64,000 nt of DNA, taken from NCBI RefSeq assembly GCF_001467585.1, contig NZ_LNXY01000027.1:443988-507987 (forward strand). The letters run 5' to 3'. How positions within the stretch are numbered: position 1 is the stretch's first letter; each line of letters opens with the position of its first letter. The notes under the pieces are model-generated. The model did no database searches. It worked only from the letters and a program-made list of their open reading frames with translations, and was not told the DNA's origin. Both the position numbers and the translations under genes were made by a program. This document shows positions 58,201 through 64,000 of this stretch, piece by piece. This stretch comes from Legionella drozanskii LLAP-1. Its GTDB lineage: Bacteria > Pseudomonadota > Gammaproteobacteria > Legionellales > Legionellaceae.

Positions 58201-59206
58201 TAGAGTACATCAACAATTGGCAAATCAAATTGTCTTAATAGATAAGCAGTATTTAATAACAGTAAGCATAGGAATCAGTTGTTACCCTGAGGATGGGGAT
58301 TCTGCCCAGAGTTTAATTAAGGGTGCTGATATTGCCATGTATGCCGCTAAAGAGAAAGGTAGGAATAATTTTCAGTTCTGTACCCGTGAAATGACAGAAA
58401 AAGCTGAAAATAAAGGAACGTTGCAAAACAATTTACGCCTGGCGTTAGAAAAGAAAGAGTTTGTTTTATATTACCAAGCTAGAATTGATGTACTGACTCA
58501 AAAAATTGTAGGAATGGAAGCCTTAATTCGATGGCAAAAACCTGAAGGAATTATAATGCCCGCACAATTTATTTCTGCAATAGAAAGTTGTGACCTTATT
58601 ATTCCCGTTAGTGAATGGGTTTTAAGAACCGCCTGTTTACAAAATAAAGCTTGGCAAAATGCAGGCTTTCCTAACATTATTATGTCTATTAATTTATCGG
58701 TTAGAAATTTAAACCAACAGCTATTAGGGGTCATAGAGCGTATTTTAGAAGAAACTCAACTTAACCCTAACTCATTGGAAATTGAATTAACAGAAAGTGT
58801 TTTAATGGACAATGTGGAAAATAATATTTTCATTTTATGTGGTTTGAAAGATATGGGCCTTAAAATTTCCCTTGATGATTTCGGTACAGGCTACTCCTCC
58901 TTGAGTTATTTAAAACGGTTTCCAATTGATATTATAAAAATTGATCAATCCTTTGTTAGAGATATAGAAACTGGGCAAGGCGGCACTGCTATTGTCATTG
59001 CAATTATTGCTATGTCACATAGTTTAGGATTCAAGGTTATTGCTGAAGGAGTCGAAACTGAGACTCAACTCAAATTCTTATGTGAAAACGGATGTGATGA
59101 AATTCAAGGATATTATTTTAGTCGCCCTTTGGAAGTTAAAGATGCCACTAATTTCATACAAAATGCAAACATAGCGGATTCATTTTTCACAAAAAATATA
59201 CTTTAA
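55208..59206 (+). CDS. Triple-receiver GAF-PAS-GAF-GGDEF-EAL protein
   Basis: 1332-residue cyclic-di-GMP enzyme. Three receiver domains with phosphoacceptors Asp54, Asp192 and Asp322; then GAF (about 450-600), PAS (about 610-720), GAF (about 730-890), GGDEF (motif at residues 977-981, RxxD site RPQD present) and EAL (motif at about 1104-1106). The EAL domain keeps ELTES, DDFGTGYSSL and AEGVET, so both synthesis and breakdown of c-di-GMP look possible. The ATG at 55208 is preferred because AGGACT lies just upstream; an in-frame GTG at 55160 overlaps the kinase gene. Forty bases separate it from the kinase gene, so the two are cotranscribed. Confidence 0.92.
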   Translation: MAGEEILVVEDNPTNLKLMTLLLAAEQYKVLSAVDAVEALQILSTHHPQLILMDIQLPGKNGLELTRELKSDPQYKDIIIIALTAYAMKGDEDKAKAAGCDGYLTKPISIATLPLEIAKYLHKKKEVVPLKKKDLPNVLNNIQILIIEDNPISSKMLRLALESDHYTVFEAKDGATALRIIEKQKFDLIIQDLFLPDIDGFALNKELRELPGIQGIPIFGLSGFLSQLNKESEHPGFTTFLLKPIDPSYLLDVVKAHLPISNSSDADIGKGKHILIADDNPIQLKLLDMQLKNAGFKVTTAVDGVLALKEAKVKRPDVIISDILMPNMDGFNVCVEIKRDPELSSIPVILLTSHYLENEDLELAKSVGASCYLTRTPNEEKLLYELNKILQEKLIPSKEAPHELTNKIKEKHTLRTIRQLEQQVLDNTKLAQRYSMLTSQLAIISGIANSLTITGHDINDSLKEVLYFCVDASGLSKGALYLMGSDGKMNLCQQIGFNKIQEANVEDFFGLSTLIPQIIKENITFSIPSERCSGLDLKSFLNNAKIKSALFVPLFSGTDCVGILFLGSNLANLSSEITKEFIRTLGDQLGQSIALASTFEKLTSSEKRYRQIVEISPYAILIYQDKKFVFANQSAINLLRTHSSEELLNKSLDKFFPPQYLKIVQDNLKSHNDQLSTLLPEVKITNLKNELLDVDIVVSHFIYHEKPAVYMIIRDITKSAQSQLQLEVQYAIAWVLAESATLYMATSKILKIVCERMQWDCGVIWAVDQQADVLRCSRTWQTDQIKDSDFQEENKLLTYSIGDGLLGQVWQERKAIWRSEISNDELFLRKKSALKIGLKTGVAFPIIYENEVLGVVEFFSRNIIAPKNDMLLWFESIGNQFGLFLKRKHMENQMLFLAEHDVLTGLANRSLLEQCLYTALEVAKEKDQKLTVLFIDLDHFKYVNDSLGHQTGDLLLEEIANRFLKCFRPQDIVSRVGGDEFVIVLPGIHENKEIIEINRVHQQLANQIVLIDKQYLITVSIGISCYPEDGDSAQSLIKGADIAMYAAKEKGRNNFQFCTREMTEKAENKGTLQNNLRLALEKKEFVLYYQARIDVLTQKIVGMEALIRWQKPEGIIMPAQFISAIESCDLIIPVSEWVLRTACLQNKAWQNAGFPNIIMSINLSVRNLNQQLLGVIERILEETQLNPNSLEIELTESVLMDNVENNIFILCGLKDMGLKISLDDFGTGYSSLSYLKRFPIDIIKIDQSFVRDIETGQGGTAIVIAIIAMSHSLGFKVIAEGVETETQLKFLCENGCDEIQGYYFSRPLEVKDATNFIQNANIADSFFTKNIL

Positions 59207-59315
59207 CTTACATAGAAATACCAAATATTAAATAATTTCTTGAACAGATTACAATTTTTAAAAAAGACCAAGATCGATTATTTTAATTATAGATAAACTA
59301 AAAATTGGAGTTATT

Positions 59316-59852
59316 ATGGCTACCTCAAAAGAAGAGCTTAGGCGAGCAGCAGATCTTGAAAAGCTTGGTTTACTCCACAAAAGGACAAGAAATAAGCAGG
59401 AAGAAGCGGAGTATGAGGAGCTTATAACTAAATATGGCAATGACATCCTTGCAGATCCCTCGATAATAAAAGCGCAGAAAAAAGAGGAAGAACTAGCGAA
59501 TTACACTCTGCCAATAAGAAAAAATAATCCGAACTGGGATGCGATTATTGAAGATTATGAAAAAACGGGTCGAAAAGTGATTAGAAAGGATGAAACTATT
59601 TCTTTTGTTTTTGCGAATAAAAACGATGCCATTAGTTTTTTTAAAGACCAAGCTAAGCAAGGTCGGGCCTTCCAGGTTTATAATGAAAAGAAGGATCATT
59701 GCATTTACTCTGATGGCAATAAATTCGTGCAAGGACCTCTCAAACAGATTGAAGACTACTTGGCAAATAACAAAGCTTATACAATTAAAGAGGATGGTAC
59801 TTTAGAAAAAAATGAACCGGATCAACAAGAATCTATTGGAAAAAGCCTTTGA
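59316..59852 (+). CDS. Unknown lysine/glutamate-rich protein
   Basis: 178-residue charged protein with no family I recognise. Residues 1-65 are a highly charged helix; residues about 75-160 look alpha/beta with FVFANKNDAISFF and FQVYNEKKDHCIYSDG. The C-terminal 20 residues contain several acidic residues (LEKNEPDQQE) before a short tail, a weak Dot/Icm-type signal. No signal peptide. The ATG has a clear GGAG site seven bases upstream. Just after the signalling locus but with a 109-base gap and its own leader. Confidence 0.6.
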   Translation: MATSKEELRRAADLEKLGLLHKRTRNKQEEAEYEELITKYGNDILADPSIIKAQKKEEELANYTLPIRKNNPNWDAIIEDYEKTGRKVIRKDETISFVFANKNDAISFFKDQAKQGRAFQVYNEKKDHCIYSDGNKFVQGPLKQIEDYLANNKAYTIKEDGTLEKNEPDQQESIGKSL

Positions 59853-59869
59853 AAGTAGACTCCGAATTT

Positions 59870-59889
59870 GTTGGGCCACATGGCCCAAC
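59870..59889. repeat. GTTGGGCCA palindrome (possible bidirectional terminator)
   Basis: Nine-base perfect inverted repeat with a two-base loop between converging genes; same core as the plaA terminator at 37857. Confidence 0.5.
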
Positions 59890-59913
59890 CTGATCTAAGC
59901 CATAGGCATCTGC

Positions 59914-60426
59914 CTATAAATTAAGACTCACATGCACGGCATGAATCACCGCTGCGATTCGACCAATACGAGCTAACGCTTGCGTCGATAAACCTTGCTC
60001 TTGCAATTGCCCAGTGTGGGAACTAATGCAAGTACCACAGCCGTTTAAAATCGATACCGCTAGTGAAAAGACTTCAAAAGTTAAACGATCAACTCCAGGA
60101 TTCACTATCCCCTGCATACGGAGACCCGCTGGAACTTGAGCTAATTCGGCATGATGACTCAGATGCACAAAGCGATAATAAATATTAGTCATCGCCATTA
60201 AACTAGCGGCAAGCTTCGCAGCTTCGGTAATTTTTTCATCCCTTTTCATTTCGAGTAAATCAGCAATAACTAATTTATCGCCTAAATGATAAGCTACCGC
60301 TAATGCTGCACCGATAATTTGTTGTTCAGTTAGACCGTCGGTTTGCGTCAAATCCAATACTTTTGCCAGATTCAAACGTATATCTTTAGCAAATTCCGGT
60401 AATTGTTGTTTTGTAATTTCTAGCAT
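59914..60426 (-). CDS. ahpD: Alkylhydroperoxidase AhpD-type protein
   Basis: 170-residue member of the carboxymuconolactone decarboxylase/AhpD family. The catalytic CxxC with downstream His is present (Cys130, Cys133, His137 in CGTCISSHTG). In bacteria with a linked AhpC it reduces the oxidised peroxiredoxin. Twelve bases after ahpC on the same strand, so one operon; L. pneumophila is known to carry such an ahpC2-ahpD pair. Confidence 0.92.
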   Translation of the reverse strand: MLEITKQQLPEFAKDIRLNLAKVLDLTQTDGLTEQQIIGAALAVAYHLGDKLVIADLLEMKRDEKITEAAKLAASLMAMTNIYYRFVHLSHHAELAQVPAGLRMQGIVNPGVDRLTFEVFSLAVSILNGCGTCISSHTGQLQEQGLSTQALARIGRIAAVIHAVHVSLNL

Positions 60427-60438
60427 GATTAATTCCTC

Positions 60439-60978
60439 TTATGCCACATGAATTGTTTCTTCGCCTTTTTTCCAATTACAGGGACAAAGCTCATCGGTCT
60501 GTAACGCATCGAGCACTCGAAGTACTTCTTGTGGATTACGACCCACATTTAAATCAGTTACCATAACAAAACGAGTGACTCCTTCTGGGTCCACGATGAA
60601 CGTTGCGCGCTGAGCCACACCTTCCTTCTCATCCAATATTCCTAAGGCCTTTGTCAGCTCTCGTTTAATATCTGAAAGCATAGGAAAAGGGAGGGCGCGT
60701 AAATCAGGATGCTGATTTCGCCAAGCTAAATGAACAAATTCACTATCGATACTTGCACCGAGAATTTGCGCATCTCGATCATTAAATTCAGCATTTAATT
60801 CACCAAATGCTGCAATCTCTGTGGGACAAACAAAAGTAAAATCTTTAGGCCAGAAAAATACCACTAACCACTTACCTTTATAAGTTTCGTTAGAAATAGT
60901 TTGAAACGCCTCAGCTATTTCAGTACTCACTGTTGCTTTCAAATTAAACTGGGGAAATTGGCTACCTACTCTACTCAT
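60439..60978 (-). CDS. ahpC: Peroxiredoxin AhpC (2-Cys)
   Basis: Reduces hydrogen peroxide and organic peroxides. 179 residues. Peroxidatic Cys51 lies in FTFVCPTE and a resolving cysteine in LCPCNW near the C-terminus. Preceded by AGGAGAGAAAA-type purines before the ATG and followed by ahpD, its expected reductant. This corresponds to the AhpC2/AhpD type rather than AhpC/AhpF, as no flavoprotein ahpF is adjacent. Confidence 0.94.
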   Translation of the reverse strand: MSRVGSQFPQFNLKATVSTEIAEAFQTISNETYKGKWLVVFFWPKDFTFVCPTEIAAFGELNAEFNDRDAQILGASIDSEFVHLAWRNQHPDLRALPFPMLSDIKRELTKALGILDEKEGVAQRATFIVDPEGVTRFVMVTDLNVGRNPQEVLRVLDALQTDELCPCNWKKGEETIHVA

Positions 60979-61089
60979 TTTTCTCTCCTATAAAGTTCTA
61001 AAAAAGCTAAGAACTCCAACCGCTTTAAAGTTCATATTGTTACTTTAGGAAAAAGAGAGCGATAAGTAAAATCGAATATCTCGATTACA

Positions 61090-62292
61090 TCAATCAATAT
61101 TAACTATGGTACTTTCTACATTGTGATCGACTTCTTTGGATGCTAAAAGAAGTGTACTCATGCCAATTAAGCTAAATACCACGGCAGGAACAGCTAAAGG
61201 TAGAGTCGAGTTTACCGTCTTATTAATTAGAAAATAACCTACAACTCCTGCAAATAAGAAACGTAGAGCACCTCCGGCTGCAGCCGCTGCACCTTTTGCT
61301 TCCTCGAAAGGTGCCATTGCGCCACCAGACCCCGCTCCCATACAAAATGAACCACCGATTCCGATAGCGAGCATAGGGTAAATAAAGTTATGAATACTTA
61401 AGCCCTGGGTGAGATACCAAACTAACATCCATAATCCGCCCATTAAACTCAGAAAATAACCGAGTAGGCAGGTCTTAAAAATGCCCAAACGCTCAACAAT
61501 TGAACCGCCTATAAAACTACCAACCAATACGGAGATGCCCATAAAACAGAAATAAAAACCATATTGAGTTTGAGGAATTTCTAGAACACGTATAATTAAA
61601 TAAGGAGATAAAGCACAGAATAAATAAAAATAACAATGACCAAAGGACGAAGCCAGAGTATAAATGGCAAACTCTTGGTTACGAATGACATGGAGATATT
61701 GCCCAAATACTTTGGTCGTTAAGGGGGTTCGCCTTTCGAGTGGTAAGCTTTCATCTAACCAAAACCCAACCGTAAATAGTGCTGGGATTGCAACGAATAA
61801 TAGAGCCCAAAAAGTCGATGACCATCCTAAATATAAATCAAGATAACTACCAATAAATGTGGCAAAAATGGGCGAGAACGAAATCATCCCATTTAAAAAA
61901 CTATAGGCTTTTGCACTTTTATCGCCGGCATAATGATCGCGAACTATCGCAAAGCCAAGTACCATCATGCCACAAGAACCTAAAGCTTGAATTATTCGAT
62001 AAGCTATTAGCTCGTTAACATTGGTTGCTAAACCACAAAAAATCGACCCTAAAGCAAAACAAAATGCCATTAGAATTGCAATTCTTCTTCGCCCAAACTG
62101 ATCAGAAATAGGACCAATTATCAATTGCATGAAACCCGCACTTAGCATAAACAGGTTTAAAGTCATCAGCATTTGCGTGTCACTGGCATGAAACTCTTGA
62201 GTAAGATGAGGAATAGCAGGCACATAAATATCCATTGCTAAAGGCAATGCGAGCACCATGGGGCTTAAAGCGATAATTAGTTTGGCAAACAT
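61090..62292 (-). CDS. Bcr/CflA-type MFS drug transporter
   Basis: 400-residue inner-membrane protein with twelve hydrophobic segments. The N-terminal DIYVPAIP motif and GPISDQFGRRR between segments 2 and 3 are typical of the DHA1 Bcr/CflA group, exporters of bicyclomycin, chloramphenicol and similar drugs; the natural substrate is unknown. Divergent from dotU. Legionella has an MFS gene called tphA beside icmF, but that gene lies on the other side, so I do not transfer the name. Confidence 0.85.
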   Translation of the reverse strand: MFAKLIIALSPMVLALPLAMDIYVPAIPHLTQEFHASDTQMLMTLNLFMLSAGFMQLIIGPISDQFGRRRIAILMAFCFALGSIFCGLATNVNELIAYRIIQALGSCGMMVLGFAIVRDHYAGDKSAKAYSFLNGMISFSPIFATFIGSYLDLYLGWSSTFWALLFVAIPALFTVGFWLDESLPLERRTPLTTKVFGQYLHVIRNQEFAIYTLASSFGHCYFYLFCALSPYLIIRVLEIPQTQYGFYFCFMGISVLVGSFIGGSIVERLGIFKTCLLGYFLSLMGGLWMLVWYLTQGLSIHNFIYPMLAIGIGGSFCMGAGSGGAMAPFEEAKGAAAAAGGALRFLFAGVVGYFLINKTVNSTLPLAVPAVVFSLIGMSTLLLASKEVDHNVESTIVNID

Positions 62293-62541
62293 TAGATTTA
62301 ACCTGGATATTTTAAAGACAATTTATTTTAACTCGGAACACTCAATAGATTCCATTACTTAAGGAATAAAACAATTTTAATAATTTCTTGTCTCTTATCG
62401 ACAAGGCATTTTAGATGACGTATTATCAAGGAACTCTTTACGCCATTAACGCAGGTGTAATCTAGATTCAACACGGCCGAAGAGCTTAAACAAAATACAA
62501 CTAATTTAGTAACTTTAATACCACACTTTGGAGTGAAAGCC

Positions 62542-63327
62542 ATGGCTGCCGAGCAAATTTCTGCTTCTTTTGTCAGCCCCCTGTCATTACCTGGCACTCA
62601 AAAAATGCCACAAGGCTATTATCGCTCTAAATTATTTATTGCTCCTTTTACGACCAATCTGTTAGTCGCTGCAGCTGGACCTTTATTATCTTTATTAGAA
62701 CGTATGTATGTGACCCCCTCACTTCCTCCGATCAACAGCATCCGCGAAAATATTGAACATGAATTGCGCGCGTTTCATAGTCGTTTAAATAGCAAAGCCT
62801 ACACTGAGGAATTTGATGCCATTGCGCATTATCTACTTTGCGCTACTATTGACGAATTAATTGGAAAAAACTACCTTCGCCTCTATGGAAAAATCGCCGA
62901 ATTTCAAGCATTTACTCCTTTATCTCATGACGACAAAGGCCCGCAACGTCGATTTTTCGACATTGTTGACTACATCAAGCAAAGACCTAATCAATATCTA
63001 GATCTTCTTGAGCTTGCTTATTATTGCTTGATTACAGGCTTTGAAGGTGAACAACATGGTCGTGCTGATGGCAGGCAAGTTCTGGATAATTTAATTGAGG
63101 AACTGTATCAACTCATTAAGCAACATCGAGTTAATAAATCTCATCGTCTATTCAACGAGCAAAAAGGAGTTGAGAGTTTTCCTAAAAATCGTAAACCTTT
63201 GCTTGCAGTCTCTGTTATTGCTTTAGGTATACTAGCCGCAAGTTATTTTGCGAGTCAAATTCTCCTCGAAAAACAGGCTAAAACAGTCCAGTTTGGGCAT
63301 ACCGTAACTGCAAAACTGGATGATTAA
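62542..63327 (+). CDS. dotU: Type IVB secretion protein DotU (IcmH)
   Basis: 261-residue inner-membrane protein of the Dot/Icm secretion system (family shared with TssL of type VI systems). The N-terminal ~220 residues are cytosolic with the DotU core (AIAHYLLCATIDELIG, and GFEGEQHGRADG); one membrane segment lies at about 222-245 near the C-terminus. With IcmF it stabilises the Dot/Icm core and helps polar targeting (family knowledge). ATG at 62542 follows GGAG at nine bases; an in-frame GTG at 62533 overlaps that site and is less likely. The stop overlaps the icmF start (TAATG). Confidence 0.95.
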   Translation: MAAEQISASFVSPLSLPGTQKMPQGYYRSKLFIAPFTTNLLVAAAGPLLSLLERMYVTPSLPPINSIRENIEHELRAFHSRLNSKAYTEEFDAIAHYLLCATIDELIGKNYLRLYGKIAEFQAFTPLSHDDKGPQRRFFDIVDYIKQRPNQYLDLLELAYYCLITGFEGEQHGRADGRQVLDNLIEELYQLIKQHRVNKSHRLFNEQKGVESFPKNRKPLLAVSVIALGILAASYFASQILLEKQAKTVQFGHTVTAKLDD

Positions 63328-64000
63328 TGGATAGATCGCTGACCGCGCTTTGTGACGCGCTAAAAAAAATCCTTGGACATTTGAAACCTCAACATAATGC
63401 CATTTCTTTTTTACTGATGACTGGCAAAATAAATCAAGGCAAAACCACCCTCTTACGCCAAAGCAATTTAACCTACTATCCGGTAGACAATGATACCTCT
63501 GCGAATTTTTTTTATAATCAACAGGGTGTGATTCTAGAACTTGGCGAATCATGGCTTAATCAAACTGAAAATTTAATTGCTTATACGCTTAAACAGTTAA
63601 ATCGCTGTCATAAAAACGTCAGAATTTCAGGAATTATTTTGTGTGTGGATTCGAGTGAATTATTACTCGCTGAACCCATTCATCTCTTGGATCTATGTAA
63701 ATCGCATGCTCAATTACTTGGACGCTTTGGCCAAGGCTTGGGTTACACGGTCGACACCGCTCTTCTGTTTACTAAACTTGATGCCGTCGCCGGATTTTGT
63801 GATTTTTTTCAGGCCGATCATCCCAGTGATTTAATCAAACCTTTAGGTTTTTCACTAGATTACGCCAAACAAAGGAAAAAGTTACTGGAAAATTATCGCC
63901 AACAATTTGACCAAATGCTGGAGGTTTTAGGCCAGCAAATTATTAATAAAATGCATCCGGCTCGCTCAACAGTCAAACGTACCCTAATTAGAGAATTTCC
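63327..64000 (+). CDS. icmF: Type IVB secretion protein IcmF, cut by window end
   Basis: First ~224 residues of a protein that is normally about 970 long. A Walker A-like loop (GKINQGKTT, residues 33-41) and TKLDAV are those of the IcmF/TssM N-terminal NTPase-like domain. The family has inner-membrane segments near the start; here the segment before the loop is short, as in L. pneumophila IcmF. One-base overlap with dotU indicates coupled translation of the two partners. The rest of the dot/icm region is expected to the right. Confidence 0.94.
   Translation, partial: MDRSLTALCDALKKILGHLKPQHNAISFLLMTGKINQGKTTLLRQSNLTYYPVDNDTSANFFYNQQGVILELGESWLNQTENLIAYTLKQLNRCHKNVRISGIILCVDSSELLLAEPIHLLDLCKSHAQLLGRFGQGLGYTVDTALLFTKLDAVAGFCDFFQADHPSDLIKPLGFSLDYAKQRKKLLENYRQQFDQMLEVLGQQIINKMHPARSTVKRTLIREF

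Noticed and set aside
61090-62292. Naming the MFS gene tphA because it is near icmF
   Set aside because: It lies upstream of dotU rather than on the distal side of icmF, and its motifs are Bcr/CflA-type. Position does not support orthology.
62355-62597. 80-codon minus-strand frame between the MFS gene and dotU
   Set aside because: It overlaps the dotU start and promoter region and has no recognisable protein features.

Overview
The window is an AT-rich chromosomal segment of a gammaproteobacterium. Its gene content points to the genus Legionella. It carries an enhABC-like locus, a letA/uvrC pair, a PlaA-like GDSL lysophospholipase, a stand-alone phenylalanine hydroxylase, and, at the right edge, dotU(icmH) followed by the start of icmF of the Dot/Icm type IVB secretion system. 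Several proteins without recognisable homologues have acidic, glutamate-rich C-termini, as Dot/Icm effectors do. The species cannot be named from sequence reading alone.

Layout. 1-6.9 kb is housekeeping: an M17 aminopeptidase (cut by the edge) coupled to murJ, a ZIP-like membrane protein, a uridine-kinase-like protein with an extra tail, an SDR oxidoreductase, a YaiI-family protein and rpsT. 7-12 kb is enhA-enhB-enhC on the minus strand. 12.2-14.8 kb is a PAS/GAF/GGDEF protein with a degenerate EAL domain. 14.8-23.3 kb holds uvrC, letA, phhA, dacB, bioC, comF and an M50 protease. 23.5-26.7 kb has two effector candidates, one a flavoprotein-like fusion. 26.8-30.5 kb is the overlapping hemA-prfA-prmC cluster plus dksA. 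30.8-34.3 kb is an accessory island: two paralogous genes flank a BspA-type leucine-rich-repeat gene, with a 102-bp palindromic element beside it. 34.4-46.7 kb has waaA, djlA, a hydrolase, the plaA-like gene, membrane proteins, a DEAD-box helicase, a membrane diguanylate cyclase and an AraC/GyrI regulator. 46.8-48.2 kb has another effector candidate and a gene remnant. 48.3-51.3 kb has yjbQ, fadH and sodC. 51.5-59.2 kb is a large signalling locus: a multi-PAS hybrid histidine kinase, broken by a one-base frameshift, followed by a triple-receiver GGDEF-EAL protein. 59.3-64 kb has a small unknown protein, ahpD-ahpC, a Bcr-type transporter, dotU and icmF.

How the parts may work together. Three GGDEF proteins, LetA and DksA make the window rich in growth-phase and second-messenger control, which in Legionella governs the switch to the transmissive state (established for LetA and DksA; inferred here for the rest). 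EnhA/EnhC act on or protect peptidoglycan, DotU/IcmF stabilise the secretion apparatus, and the unknown proteins scattered between housekeeping blocks are candidate cargo. The most unusual items are the PAS kinase with its 780-bp internal repeats and frameshift, the duplicated gene pair around the LRR gene, and the flavoprotein-like effector candidate.
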